NCBI GenBank assembly: GCA_964455095.1
Contig: CAYVUV010000133.1
Span: forward strand, 1-12,898
From: CAYVUV01 sp964455095
Lineage (GTDB): Bacteria; Desulfobacterota; Binatia; HRBIN30; CADEER01
Reading direction: 5' to 3'
Length of the DNA stretch: 12,898 bases
This document shows positions 1 to 7,714 of the stretch, in pieces. The notes below the pieces were generated by a model. That model saw only the letters and a list, made by a program, of their open reading frames with translations. It searched no databases and was not told where the DNA came from. The translations under genes were made by a program, and so were the position numbers. The first letter of the stretch is position 1. Each line of letters starts with the position of its first letter.

Positions 1-1146
1 ACTGCGACCAATGGGCCATTGGTGCCGGTCGGCCTCGACCTTCAGGTCAATACCGCTCCCATCCGTTTTCTAAACACCCCGATGATGGTGGTGGGGGACC
101 CGTCCGGGTTCTTGGTTGCGTGGCAGGACCGATGGGAAATACACCACACCAGCGCACAACGCTTCTCTCGCACCGGGGAGCCGTTGGGGTCGGAGTTCCT
201 GGTCGAAGTCCCCGTCGGTACATTCGGTATCGCCTCAGAATCTGGCGGCGCCTTCGTTGTGACCTGGCAGGACTACCGTGGTGACTCTGACCTGAAAGGC
301 GTACTTGCCCGCCGACATGCAAGCGACGGGACGCCATTGGGCGACACGTTCCGGGTAAACTCCTACACGGTGAAGGTACGAGGAGGTGTATCGATAGCGC
401 GGCACGCGGGAGGCAATCACCTGGTGGTGTGGCCCAACCAGGATCGAGACGGCTCCGAGGCGGGCGTGTTCGCCCAAGCGTTCACCAGTGGCGGCAGCCG
501 TGCGGGAAGCGAATTCCAGGTCAACGGTTACACACCTGGTTTGCAGTACAGCGCACAGGTCGCCGCGATCACCGACGGGTTCGTCGTGGTCTGGACGAGC
601 GCGTACCAGGACGGCGGCGGCTTGTTCAGGCCCTCGGGCGTATTTGCGCGCCGAGTTGCCGCAACCGGGAGTGCTGTGGGAACCGAATTCCTCGTCAACA
701 CCTTCACGCCGGGTCAACAGCGGGGAGCGGCAGTGGCAGGACTTCCAGATGGGTTCGTCGTAACCTGGACGAGTCGGCATGAGGAAGGATTCAACACGGC
801 GGTCCTCGCCCAGCGGTACTCGGCCACCGCGGCCCCGGTAGGCAGCGAGTTCCGCGTCAGCCAATCGACGGCCGGGTACCGGGTCGCTCAGAACGTCATG
901 CAGGATCCAATTGGCGGCTTCGTCGTAACCTGGGTGGATTTTGAGACGGGCGCCGTTGGCCGTCGCTTCGACGACCAGGGGCAACCGACGGCGGGAGACT
1001 TCCCGCTCGTGGGTACTCAGGGCGCCGTATCGGCTGCTGATGGCCAAGGGCGGTTCATGTTCCTCCGGGGCGATGGGAGACGCGACAATGCCACGGTATT
1101 TGCGCGCCAGTATGTTCTCTGCACGGACGAGCTCGAATGCCCGTGA
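1..1146 (+). CDS. Repeat-rich, probably secreted beta-propeller-like protein (5' partial)
   Basis: The frame is open from the first base, so this is the C-terminal 381 residues of a longer protein; the TTG at position 19 is not a convincing start. It contains about six degenerate repeats of 50-58 residues. Each has a G-S/T/D-x-F-x-V-N-like strand (GSEFLVE, GDTFRVN, GSEFQVN, GTEFLVN, GSEFRVS, AGDFPLV near residues 63, 114, 169, 227, 281 and 331 of the visible part) followed by a hydrophobic-W strand such as FVVTW or FVVVW. This periodicity fits beta-propeller or beta-sandwich repeats of large exported proteins in environmental Gram-negatives. The C terminus holds two cysteines (CTDELEC). No catalytic residues are recognisable. 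Export is inferred from the repeat type, because the N terminus is outside the window. Its function is unknown, and it shows no functional link to the restriction genes that begin 42 bp downstream. Confidence 0.75.
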   Translation, partial: TATNGPLVPVGLDLQVNTAPIRFLNTPMMVVGDPSGFLVAWQDRWEIHHTSAQRFSRTGEPLGSEFLVEVPVGTFGIASESGGAFVVTWQDYRGDSDLKGVLARRHASDGTPLGDTFRVNSYTVKVRGGVSIARHAGGNHLVVWPNQDRDGSEAGVFAQAFTSGGSRAGSEFQVNGYTPGLQYSAQVAAITDGFVVVWTSAYQDGGGLFRPSGVFARRVAATGSAVGTEFLVNTFTPGQQRGAAVAGLPDGFVVTWTSRHEEGFNTAVLAQRYSATAAPVGSEFRVSQSTAGYRVAQNVMQDPIGGFVVTWVDFETGAVGRRFDDQGQPTAGDFPLVGTQGAVSAADGQGRFMFLRGDGRRDNATVFARQYVLCTDELECP

Positions 1147-1151
1147 GCCGG

Positions 1152-1180
1152 TTGACGTTCCCGACCGATTCACCGAATAG
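1152..1180 (+). promoter_or_regulatory. Candidate sigma70-like promoter for hsdR, possibly leaderless
   Basis: TTGACG at 1152-1157 matches the -35 consensus in five of six bases. A 17-nt spacer leads to GAATAG at 1175-1180, which is a poor -10 match (two of six bases). Transcription would start at about 1187-1189, essentially on the hsdR ATG, and no Shine-Dalgarno sequence precedes that ATG. The -35 is good but the -10 is weak, so this is only a candidate. Confidence 0.3.
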
Positions 1181-1188
1181 ATGGCCGC

Positions 1189-4059
1189 ATGACGCCGCCG
1201 CCGCCGCTGGACGGGCCTGAGCGCGACGCGCGGCGGGCGATCGATGCTGCCCTCGGCTTGGCCGGATGGGCAGTGCAGGACCGCGAGGCCATGAATCTCG
1301 CCGCGGTGCGCGGTGTGGCCGTGCGCGAGTTCAAGATGAAGGACGGCCACGGCTTCGCCGACTACCTGCTCTTCGTCGACGAGAAGCCGGTCGGCGTGGT
1401 CGAGGCCAAGCCCGTGGGCCATACGCTGAGCGGTGTCCAGGTCCAGGCGCTCAAGTACTCCGACGGCCTGCCCGACGTGCTGTCGCCGCCGCTGCGGCCG
1501 CTGCCGTTCATCTATTCGAGCACCGGCGTCGAGACGCTCTTCGTCAACGTGCTCGACCCCGAGCCGCGCAGCCGCCGGGTGTTCTGCTTCCACCGGCCGG
1601 AGACGCTGGCCGAGTGGCTGGTGCAGAAGCCGCTCGCCGAATGGGTCGAAGGCTGGCGTTCGCGCGCCGAGATGGAGGCGCGCAGTCTGACGCTCGACCG
1701 GCCGGCGACGCTGCGCTCGCGTTTGCGCGCCATGCCCGACGTCGTGATCCCCGGCCTGTGGGCGAACAAGGTCGAGGCGATCACGCGGCTGGAGCGCTCG
1801 TTCTACGACGACAAGCCGCGCGCGCTGATCCAGATGGCGACCGGCAGCGGCAAGACCAAGCTGGCGATCACGGCGGCGTACCGCCTGATCAAGTACGCCG
1901 GGGCGCGGCGCATCCTGTTCCTGGTCGACCGCTCGAATCTCGGTGAGCAGGCGGAGAAGGAGTTTCAGGGCTACATCGCGCACGACATCAACCGCAAGTT
2001 CACCGAGCTTTACAACGTCCAGCTGCTCACCTCGAACACCATTGCCGACTCGGCCAAGGTGGTCATCACGACGATCCAGCGACTCTACTCCATGCTCTCC
2101 GGCGAGCCGGAGCTGGGCCCCGAGATGGAGGAGCACTCCGCCTACGAGCCCGGTGTCACGCCGGCGGCGCCGGTCGCGATCGCGTACAACTCGGCGATCC
2201 CGATCGAGTACTTCGACGTCGTCTTCGTCGACGAATGCCACCGCAGCATCTACTCGCTCTGGCGCCAGGTGGTGGAGTACTTCGACGCCTACCTGATCGG
2301 CCTGACCGCGACGCCGGCCAAGCACACCTTCGGCTTCTTCAACAAGAACCTGGTGATGGAGTACGGCCACGCGCAGGCGGTGGCCGACGGCGTCAACGTC
2401 GACTTCGACGTCTACAACATCCGCACCCGCATCACGGCGCAGGGCTCGACCATCGTCGCCGAGCCGGGCGCGGTGCTCGGCAAGCGCGATCGCGGCACGC
2501 GGCAGGTGCGCTGGGAGCAGCCGGACGAGGACCTCGCTTACACGGGTGCCGACCTCGATCGCGCCGTGGTCGCCCGGGACCAGATCCGCACCGTCGTCCG
2601 CACCTTCAGGGACAAGCTCTTCAGCGAGATCTTCCCAGGCCGGAAGGAAGTGCCGAAGACACTCGTCTTCGCCAAGGACGACAACCACGCCGAGGATATC
2701 GTCGAGATCCTGCGTGAGGAGTTCGGCCGCGGCGATGAGTTTGCGCAGAAGATCACCTACAAGACGACGGGCGCCGACCCGCGCCAGTTGATCAAGGACT
2801 TCCGCAACCAGTTCAATCCGCGCATCGCGGTGACGGTCGACATGATCGCGACCGGCACCGACATCAAGCCGATCGAGATCGTCATGTTCATGCGCTCGGT
2901 GCGCAGCCGCCTGCTGTTCGACCAGATGAAGGGTCGCGGCGTGCGCGTCATCGACAGCAACGATCTGCGCAACGCCACGCCGGACGCCACCGCCAAGGAC
3001 CATTTCGTCATCGTCGACTGCGTCGGCGTCTGCGAAGCGGAGATGCACGACACGCGCCCTCTGGAGTGCGACAAGGCGGTGCCGACCAAGGCGCTGCTGG
3101 AGCATGTTGCCGCGGGCGGCACCAACGAGGATTATCTTTCCTCGCTCGCCAGCCGCCTCGCCCGTCTCGACCAGCGCCTGGATGGCGAGCAGCGCGAGAG
3201 CCTGCAACGCGCCGCCGGCGGCGTGCCGCTGCACGAGATCACGCAGGCGCTCTTCAAGGCGTTGGCGCCGGAGAAGCAGGAGGACGCGGCGCGGCGCGAG
3301 CTCGGCATCGGCGAGGACGTGGACCCGACGGTCGAGCAGGTGAAGCAGGTCGCGGAGAAGCTCTGCAAGGAAGCCGTGCGCCCGATCGCGACGCGGCCCG
3401 AGTTGCGCCGCTTGTTGCTGGAGGTGAAGCGCCAAGTCGAGCAGATCATCGACGAGATCAGCCAGGACGAGATCCTGGTCGCCGGCTTGTCGGACGACGC
3501 GAAGGCCAAGGCGAAGGGTCTGGTCGAATCGTGGGAGAAGTACATCGAAGAGCACCGCGACGAGATCGACGCCCTGCAGTTCTTCTACAGCCAGCCGCGC
3601 GACCGCCGCCTGCGTTACAAGGACATCAAGGAGCTCGCCGCCGCTATCAAAGCCCCGCCGCGTTCGTGGACGCCGGAGCGTCTCTGGCGCGCCTACGAAA
3701 GCGTCGCCAAAGACCGCGTCCACCCGGCCTCCGGCGAGCGCCTGCTGACCGACATCGTCTCCCTCGTCCGCTTCGCCCTCCACCGCGACGGCGAGCTGAA
3801 ACCCTTCGCCGACCAGGTCCACGAACGCTTCGCCACCTGGCTGGCCCAGCAGACCAACCAGGGCCGCATCTTCACCGACCCCCAACGCCGCTGGCTCGAA
3901 ATGATGCGCGACCACATCGCCACCAGCCTGGAGATCGGCCTCGACGACCTCGACTACACCCCATTCTCCGCCGAAGGCGGCCTCGGCAAGGCGCAGCAGG
4001 TGTTCGGGGGTGAGTTGGGCAAGGTGTTGCGCGAGTTGAACGAGGTGCTGGCGGCATGA
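1189..4059 (+). CDS. hsdR: Type I restriction enzyme, R (restriction/translocase) subunit HsdR
   Basis: This is the motor and nuclease subunit of a type I restriction-modification enzyme; with HsdM and HsdS it translocates and cleaves DNA that lacks the host methylation. The N terminus has a PD-(D/E)xK-type nuclease site with D58 (FADYLLF) and E72-A-K74 (VEAK). A superfamily 2 helicase core follows: Walker A ATGSGKT at 217-223, DECH at 348-351, LTATP at 372-376, ATGTDI at 554-559, and QMKGRGVR around 579-586 as motif VI. The C-terminal third is helical and charged, as expected for the domain that docks on the methyltransferase. At 956 residues it is shorter than EcoKI-type HsdR but fits the EcoEI-like group. 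The ATG at 1189 is the first plausible start and has no visible Shine-Dalgarno. Its stop overlaps the hsdS start by 4 bp (ATGA), so the two are translationally coupled. No frameshift or lost motif is seen. Confidence 0.96.
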   Translation: MTPPPPLDGPERDARRAIDAALGLAGWAVQDREAMNLAAVRGVAVREFKMKDGHGFADYLLFVDEKPVGVVEAKPVGHTLSGVQVQALKYSDGLPDVLSPPLRPLPFIYSSTGVETLFVNVLDPEPRSRRVFCFHRPETLAEWLVQKPLAEWVEGWRSRAEMEARSLTLDRPATLRSRLRAMPDVVIPGLWANKVEAITRLERSFYDDKPRALIQMATGSGKTKLAITAAYRLIKYAGARRILFLVDRSNLGEQAEKEFQGYIAHDINRKFTELYNVQLLTSNTIADSAKVVITTIQRLYSMLSGEPELGPEMEEHSAYEPGVTPAAPVAIAYNSAIPIEYFDVVFVDECHRSIYSLWRQVVEYFDAYLIGLTATPAKHTFGFFNKNLVMEYGHAQAVADGVNVDFDVYNIRTRITAQGSTIVAEPGAVLGKRDRGTRQVRWEQPDEDLAYTGADLDRAVVARDQIRTVVRTFRDKLFSEIFPGRKEVPKTLVFAKDDNHAEDIVEILREEFGRGDEFAQKITYKTTGADPRQLIKDFRNQFNPRIAVTVDMIATGTDIKPIEIVMFMRSVRSRLLFDQMKGRGVRVIDSNDLRNATPDATAKDHFVIVDCVGVCEAEMHDTRPLECDKAVPTKALLEHVAAGGTNEDYLSSLASRLARLDQRLDGEQRESLQRAAGGVPLHEITQALFKALAPEKQEDAARRELGIGEDVDPTVEQVKQVAEKLCKEAVRPIATRPELRRLLLEVKRQVEQIIDEISQDEILVAGLSDDAKAKAKGLVESWEKYIEEHRDEIDALQFFYSQPRDRRLRYKDIKELAAAIKAPPRSWTPERLWRAYESVAKDRVHPASGERLLTDIVSLVRFALHRDGELKPFADQVHERFATWLAQQTNQGRIFTDPQRRWLEMMRDHIATSLEIGLDDLDYTPFSAEGGLGKAQQVFGGELGKVLRELNEVLAA

Positions 4060-5654
4060 CCGGGGAGAGGTCCTACCACTCGCCCGCCGGATGGGGTGTG
4101 GTGCGGTTCGAAGAGCTGTGGACTTTGTCACAGAACGGTTGCGGTGCACGCCGAGGAGTAGGGACACCTACGGTGGTTCTTCGTTTGGCCGACGTGTCGA
4201 TAGGTGGCGTCATCGCCGCCGAAGGTCTGCGCCAGATTCAGCTGCCGGAGAGCGAGAGAGAGAAATACCGACTCAGTGAGGGGGATCTACTCGCATTTCG
4301 TGTCAACGGCAGTCCGCACATCACCGGTCAGGTGATCGCCTATTCGGGACCAGGCGACTTCGCATTCTGCGACCACTTCATCAGGTTCCGCATTCGCGAC
4401 AACGTGGTGCTGCCGAAGTTCGTTGCCTATGCATTTCGCACTACCCCCGTCCGCTCCCAGGTAACCGCGCGAATGGTCTCTACGGCGGGGCAGAATACCG
4501 TGTCGCAAGGGACCTTTGCTGACGTGGAGCTCCCGTTGGCGCCGTTGCCTGAGCAAACCCGCATCGTCGACGCCATCGAGACCCAGCTCACTCGCCTCGA
4601 CGCCGCCGTCGCCGCGCTGGAACGGGTGCAGGCGAACCTGAAGCGCTACCGCGCCTCCGTCCTGAAGGCCGCCGTCGAAGGCCGGCTCGTGCCGACCGAA
4701 GCCGAGCTGGCGCGCCGCGAGGGCCGCGACTACGAGCCCGCCTCCGTCCTCCTCGAGCGCATCCTCGTTGAACGCCGCCGCCGCTGGGAGGCATCCGAGA
4801 TCGCCGCCATGAAGGCGAAAGGGAAGGCGCCGAAAGACGATACGTGGAAGGCGAAGTACAAAGTACCTCGCGCGCCGGAAGCTGAACGGCTGCCGCCCTT
4901 GCCTGAGGGGTGGATCTGGACGAGCCTCGGCCAACTTGCTTGGAGCGCGGCCTATGGGACGTCGACACGATGCGGCTACGAGGGGTCGGGCGAGGCTGTG
5001 TTGCGGATCCCGAACGTTTCACAGGGTGCGATTGACCTTACCGACCTCAAGCACGCGGTCACTCCCCTTGGCATCGACGAGCGTGATTGTCTCGACGTTG
5101 GTGACTTCTTGGTGATCCGCACCAATGGCAGTCGTGCTCTCATTGCGCGCGCGGCTGTAGTTCGCGAGAAGCTGAGTCCAGTCCACTCCTTCGCGTCGTA
5201 TTTGATACGCTTTCGCCTCGTGCTTGCCGAGCCGCTGGGCCGGTGGCTATTGGCATACTGGGACGCCCCGGAAACGCGGAAGAATCTTGAGGCGAGTGCA
5301 GCGACATCGGCCGGTCAGTACAACGTCAGCCTCAGCTCGCTAGAACGACAGCTCATTCCTTTGCCTCCCTTGGCCGAACAGTCGCGCGTCGTCGCCCTTC
5401 TCGAAGAGACAGAGGTCGTTGCTCAGAGGCTGTCCGCTTTAAACGAGGATCTGATCAGGCGTGCCGATCGACTACGCCAGTCCATCCTCAAGTGGGCCTT
5501 CGAGGGCAAGCTCGTCGACCAGGACCCGAACGACGAGCCCGCCTCGGTTCTCCTCGACCGCATCCGCGCCGAACGCGAGGCGAGTCAGAAGACGCACTCG
5601 GAAACGAAGAGGAATGCTCGGCCTTCCCGCCGCGCGCGCGCAGGGAAAGTTTGA
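4056..5654 (+). CDS. hsdS: Type I restriction-modification specificity subunit HsdS
   Basis: This subunit recognises the bipartite DNA target and scaffolds HsdM and HsdR. The 532 residues show the classic two-half layout. Target recognition domain 1 occupies about residues 10-165. A central conserved helical region follows at about 165-245 (LPEQTRIVDAIETQLTRLDA, then EGRLVP and YEPASVLLERI). Domain 2 begins at LPPLPEGWIWTSLGQLA (279-295) and runs to about 435. A second conserved region at about 436-510 repeats the first (LPPLAEQSRVVALLEE, EGKLVDQD, DEPASVLLDRI). The basic tail after residue 515 is not part of the usual family core. The start codon sits inside the hsdR stop (ATGA overlap), so expression is probably coupled to HsdR. 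The recognition domains have more A/T-ending codons than the conserved regions, as is common where these domains have been exchanged. The DNA target cannot be predicted from sequence alone. Confidence 0.95.
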   Translation: MTGERSYHSPAGWGVVRFEELWTLSQNGCGARRGVGTPTVVLRLADVSIGGVIAAEGLRQIQLPESEREKYRLSEGDLLAFRVNGSPHITGQVIAYSGPGDFAFCDHFIRFRIRDNVVLPKFVAYAFRTTPVRSQVTARMVSTAGQNTVSQGTFADVELPLAPLPEQTRIVDAIETQLTRLDAAVAALERVQANLKRYRASVLKAAVEGRLVPTEAELARREGRDYEPASVLLERILVERRRRWEASEIAAMKAKGKAPKDDTWKAKYKVPRAPEAERLPPLPEGWIWTSLGQLAWSAAYGTSTRCGYEGSGEAVLRIPNVSQGAIDLTDLKHAVTPLGIDERDCLDVGDFLVIRTNGSRALIARAAVVREKLSPVHSFASYLIRFRLVLAEPLGRWLLAYWDAPETRKNLEASAATSAGQYNVSLSSLERQLIPLPPLAEQSRVVALLEETEVVAQRLSALNEDLIRRADRLRQSILKWAFEGKLVDQDPNDEPASVLLDRIRAEREASQKTHSETKRNARPSRRARAGKV

Positions 5655-5673
5655 TCTTCGCCTGATCTTCGCC
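5652..5673 (+). repeat. 11-bp perfect tandem duplication at the hsdS 3' end
   Basis: TGATCTTCGCC occurs twice head to tail, at 5652-5662 and 5663-5673. The first copy supplies the hsdS stop codon (TGA at 5652-5654), and the second lies in the 32-nt gap before the DUF5131 gene. It looks like a small duplication at the boundary between hsdS and the inserted cargo genes. Confidence 0.8.
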
Positions 5674-5686
5674 TAGAAGCAGGGAC

Positions 5687-6418
5687 ATGAGCGACCGCAG
5701 CTCGATCGAGTGGACCGACGCCACTTGGAACCCTGTGCGCGGCTGCGACAAAATCAGTCCCGGCTGCAAACATTGCTACGCCGAGACTTTTGCCGAGCGC
5801 TTTCGGGGCGTGCCAGGTCATCCGTACGAACAAGGGTTCCATCTGCGCCTGGTTCCCGAGAAGGTGGAAGAGCCGCTGCGGTGGCGTGCACCGCGTCGCG
5901 TGTTCGTCAACTCGATGAGCGACCTTTTCCACGACGACGTTCCGACAGAGTACGTCGCGGCGGTTGGCGACGTGATGCGTCGGGCGGACTGGCACCTTTT
6001 TCAGGTCCTGACAAAACGACACACGCGTCTGCAGACTCTGCTGCGTGGCGAGCTCTCGTGGATGGCCGCTCTGCCCAACGTCTGGTTTGGGGTCAGTGTC
6101 GAGAACCGTGAACACGGCCTGCCCCGAGTGGCGGCATTGCGGGATACGCCGGCCGCTGTCCGCTTCCTCTCGATCGAACCGTTGCTCGAGGACCTGGGCT
6201 GCTTCCCGCTGGGAGGAATCGATTGGGTGATCGTCGGCGGCGAAAGCGGCCCCCGCGCGAGACCGATGCGAGAAGAGTGGGTCGTCTCCATTTTGAACCA
6301 ATGCCGTGACGCCGGCGTTCCGTTCTTCTTCAAGCAGTGGGGCGGGGTGCGAAAGTCGGTGACTGGAAGGGAACTGCACGGGCGCACCTGGGACGACATG
6401 CCGCGCTCATCCTGCTGA
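5687..6418 (+). CDS. DUF5131 (phage Gp37/Gp68) family three-Cys-motif protein
   Basis: The 243-residue protein has the full set of DUF5131/Gp37-Gp68 hallmarks: IEWTDATWNPVRGC at the N terminus, a three-cysteine motif C20-x6-C27-x2-C30 (GCDKISPGCKHCYAE), FVNSMSDLFHDDVP (73-86), LTKRH (108-112), NVWFGVSVEN (131-140), RFLSIEPLLEDLG (159-171), DWVIVGGESGPRARPM (179-194) and FFFKQWGG (213-220). The family is found in phages and bacterial accessory regions. Its clustered cysteines resemble a metal or iron-sulfur site of the radical-SAM kind, but the substrate and reaction are not established to my knowledge. The gene lies 32 nt after hsdS and 14 nt before its usual companion TcmP. AGGGA ends only 1 nt before the ATG, so ribosome binding is not textbook. 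The length and the C-terminal HGRTWDDMP ending indicate a complete protein. Family assignment is firm; function is unknown. Confidence 0.93.
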   Translation: MSDRSSIEWTDATWNPVRGCDKISPGCKHCYAETFAERFRGVPGHPYEQGFHLRLVPEKVEEPLRWRAPRRVFVNSMSDLFHDDVPTEYVAAVGDVMRRADWHLFQVLTKRHTRLQTLLRGELSWMAALPNVWFGVSVENREHGLPRVAALRDTPAAVRFLSIEPLLEDLGCFPLGGIDWVIVGGESGPRARPMREEWVVSILNQCRDAGVPFFFKQWGGVRKSVTGRELHGRTWDDMPRSSC

Positions 6419-6432
6419 GCCCCTGGCGTCCA

Positions 6433-7575
6433 ATGGAGATACCGCGGGCCTACGAGGGGCGCGAGCACACCTTTCTCAAGCATCGAGTTCTCGAGCGTTA
6501 TCTGAAGGCTTGGGCTCACAAGCTGGGCTCTATCGCGAGTCAGCGACCCGTCTGCCTGTGGTACGTTGACTGCTTCGCAGGTCCTTGGCGAGCCAAGGAT
6601 GCGGACCTGGCCGACACCTCGATATCCATCGGTCTGGAAGCCCTTCGGTCGGCTGCCGAAACCTTGGGACATCTGACTCCCGCGCTGAACCTCGGAGCAG
6701 TCTTCGTCGAGAAGAACGGGAGATCCTTCGCCTCGTTGCGCCAGTTCGTTGAGGCGCGAGGAGGGCCGATCCAGGTACACCCTCTGCAAGGAGCATTCGG
6801 CGATTGCGTCGAAGAGATCGAAAAGCTCATCGGCAACGAGCCTGCCTTTCTCTTCGTCGACCCCACCGGATGGAAGGGCGTCGGGATGAAGCTCATTGCG
6901 CGCCTGGCCAAGCGTCCGCGCCGTGACGTCATGGTCAACGTCATGTTCGAGGACATCAACCGATTCAAGGACGATCCCCGCGCGTTTCTCCGCGCGCAAA
7001 TGCGCGAATTCTTCGGTTTGGACGATGCCGACATTCCAACTGGGCTCTCGGAAGAAGACTTGATTGCGTTCTATCGGCAGCAGCTGAAGAGCGTTTGCGG
7101 CCTGCCGTTCGTCCTCGACCTGGCGATTCCTCATCCAGAGAAGAACCGAACCAAGTACAGGTTGGTCGTCGGTGGGCACCACGAGCAGGTGGTGAGTCTC
7201 TTTCGAGAAGTCGAACGACAAGTGGTCGGGCGCGAGGCTCCTGGCATACGCGCGGCGGCGCGAGAGCGACAACAGATCAAGCGGACCGGGCAAGCGTCGC
7301 TTCCCCTGCCGGGTGTCAGGGTCGAGGAGAAGTCATCCCGGATCCCCCATCCGACCAGCGCGGAATTGGAGCGCCATCTCAAGGACCTCGTCGGCACTGG
7401 GTCCGCCACATACAACATGCTCTGGCCCCAGCTCTTGGAACTCTGCCACATGACGGAACCTGAGCTCCGCAAGCTCCTGTGGTTGATGGCAGAGGCTGGG
7501 GTTCTCGACGTTCAAAACCGGTCGGGGGACGAACGAACTTTGAAGGCTCGCCACCGGATCGCCTTGCGAGCTTAG
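6433..7575 (+). CDS. tcmP: Three-Cys-motif partner protein TcmP
   Basis: I chose the ATG at 6433, giving 380 residues, because the family's conserved start (REHTFLKHRVLERYLKAW, residues 10-27) comes just after it. The GTG at 6337 would overlap the upstream gene by 82 bp. Recognisable features are VDCFAGP at 45-51, FVDPTGW at 141-147, and a following conserved stretch with VNVMFEDINRF at 168-178. VDCFAGP sits after a hydrophobic strand, much as motif I of a Rossmann-type methyltransferase does, but the usual glycine after FAGP is W52. Residues about 305-375 are helical and end in a strand-like pair (GVLDVQN), which could be a winged-helix domain. TcmP proteins are defined by co-occurrence with the DUF5131 three-Cys protein, exactly as here with a 14-nt gap, so the two probably act together. 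The catalytic role is unknown; methyltransferase-like chemistry or substrate binding is only an inference. No Shine-Dalgarno is visible, so translation may be coupled to the upstream gene. Confidence 0.88.
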   Translation: MEIPRAYEGREHTFLKHRVLERYLKAWAHKLGSIASQRPVCLWYVDCFAGPWRAKDADLADTSISIGLEALRSAAETLGHLTPALNLGAVFVEKNGRSFASLRQFVEARGGPIQVHPLQGAFGDCVEEIEKLIGNEPAFLFVDPTGWKGVGMKLIARLAKRPRRDVMVNVMFEDINRFKDDPRAFLRAQMREFFGLDDADIPTGLSEEDLIAFYRQQLKSVCGLPFVLDLAIPHPEKNRTKYRLVVGGHHEQVVSLFREVERQVVGREAPGIRAAARERQQIKRTGQASLPLPGVRVEEKSSRIPHPTSAELERHLKDLVGTGSATYNMLWPQLLELCHMTEPELRKLLWLMAEAGVLDVQNRSGDERTLKARHRIALRA

Positions 7576-7714
7576 AGATCGAGCCAGTGCAGTCTTTATC
7601 AACAGCAGACCCCCGCTGTCCTCGCGGATCTGGCCGCAGGGGCTCGACTACAAGCGTGGCATTGAACCTCGCCCGTTTTCACTCTACTCGCGCAATGGGT
7701 GGGAGGCGGCTTCG
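7576..7714 (+). other. 139-nt spacer between tcmP and the hicB-like gene
   Basis: I see no RNA gene, clear terminator or good promoter here. The frame of the HicB-like gene is open upstream through the spacer and into the end of tcmP (for example LDYKRGIEPRPFSLYSRNGW at 7640-7699). This in-frame stretch has no match I recognise and may be a decayed remnant of another gene, possibly a lost partner. Only the ribosome-binding site at its end is supported. Confidence 0.4.
7701..7706 (+). promoter_or_regulatory. Ribosome-binding site of the hicB-like gene
   Basis: GGGAGG lies 8 nt before the GTG at 7715. It is the strongest Shine-Dalgarno in this part of the locus and fixes the GTG as the start. 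The nearby ATG at 7695 is out of frame. Confidence 0.7.

Noticed and set aside
235..4167. A 1310-codon open frame on the - strand opposite hsdR.
   Set aside because: It is antisense to a gene with clear catalytic motifs. Its product is Arg/Asp/Val/Leu-rich with no recognisable domain, as expected from a GC-rich gene read backwards.
6337..6432. An upstream GTG start for tcmP adding 32 residues.
   Set aside because: It would overlap the DUF5131 gene by 82 bp, and the added residues read as the other frame of that gene's end; the ATG at 6433 fits the family start.
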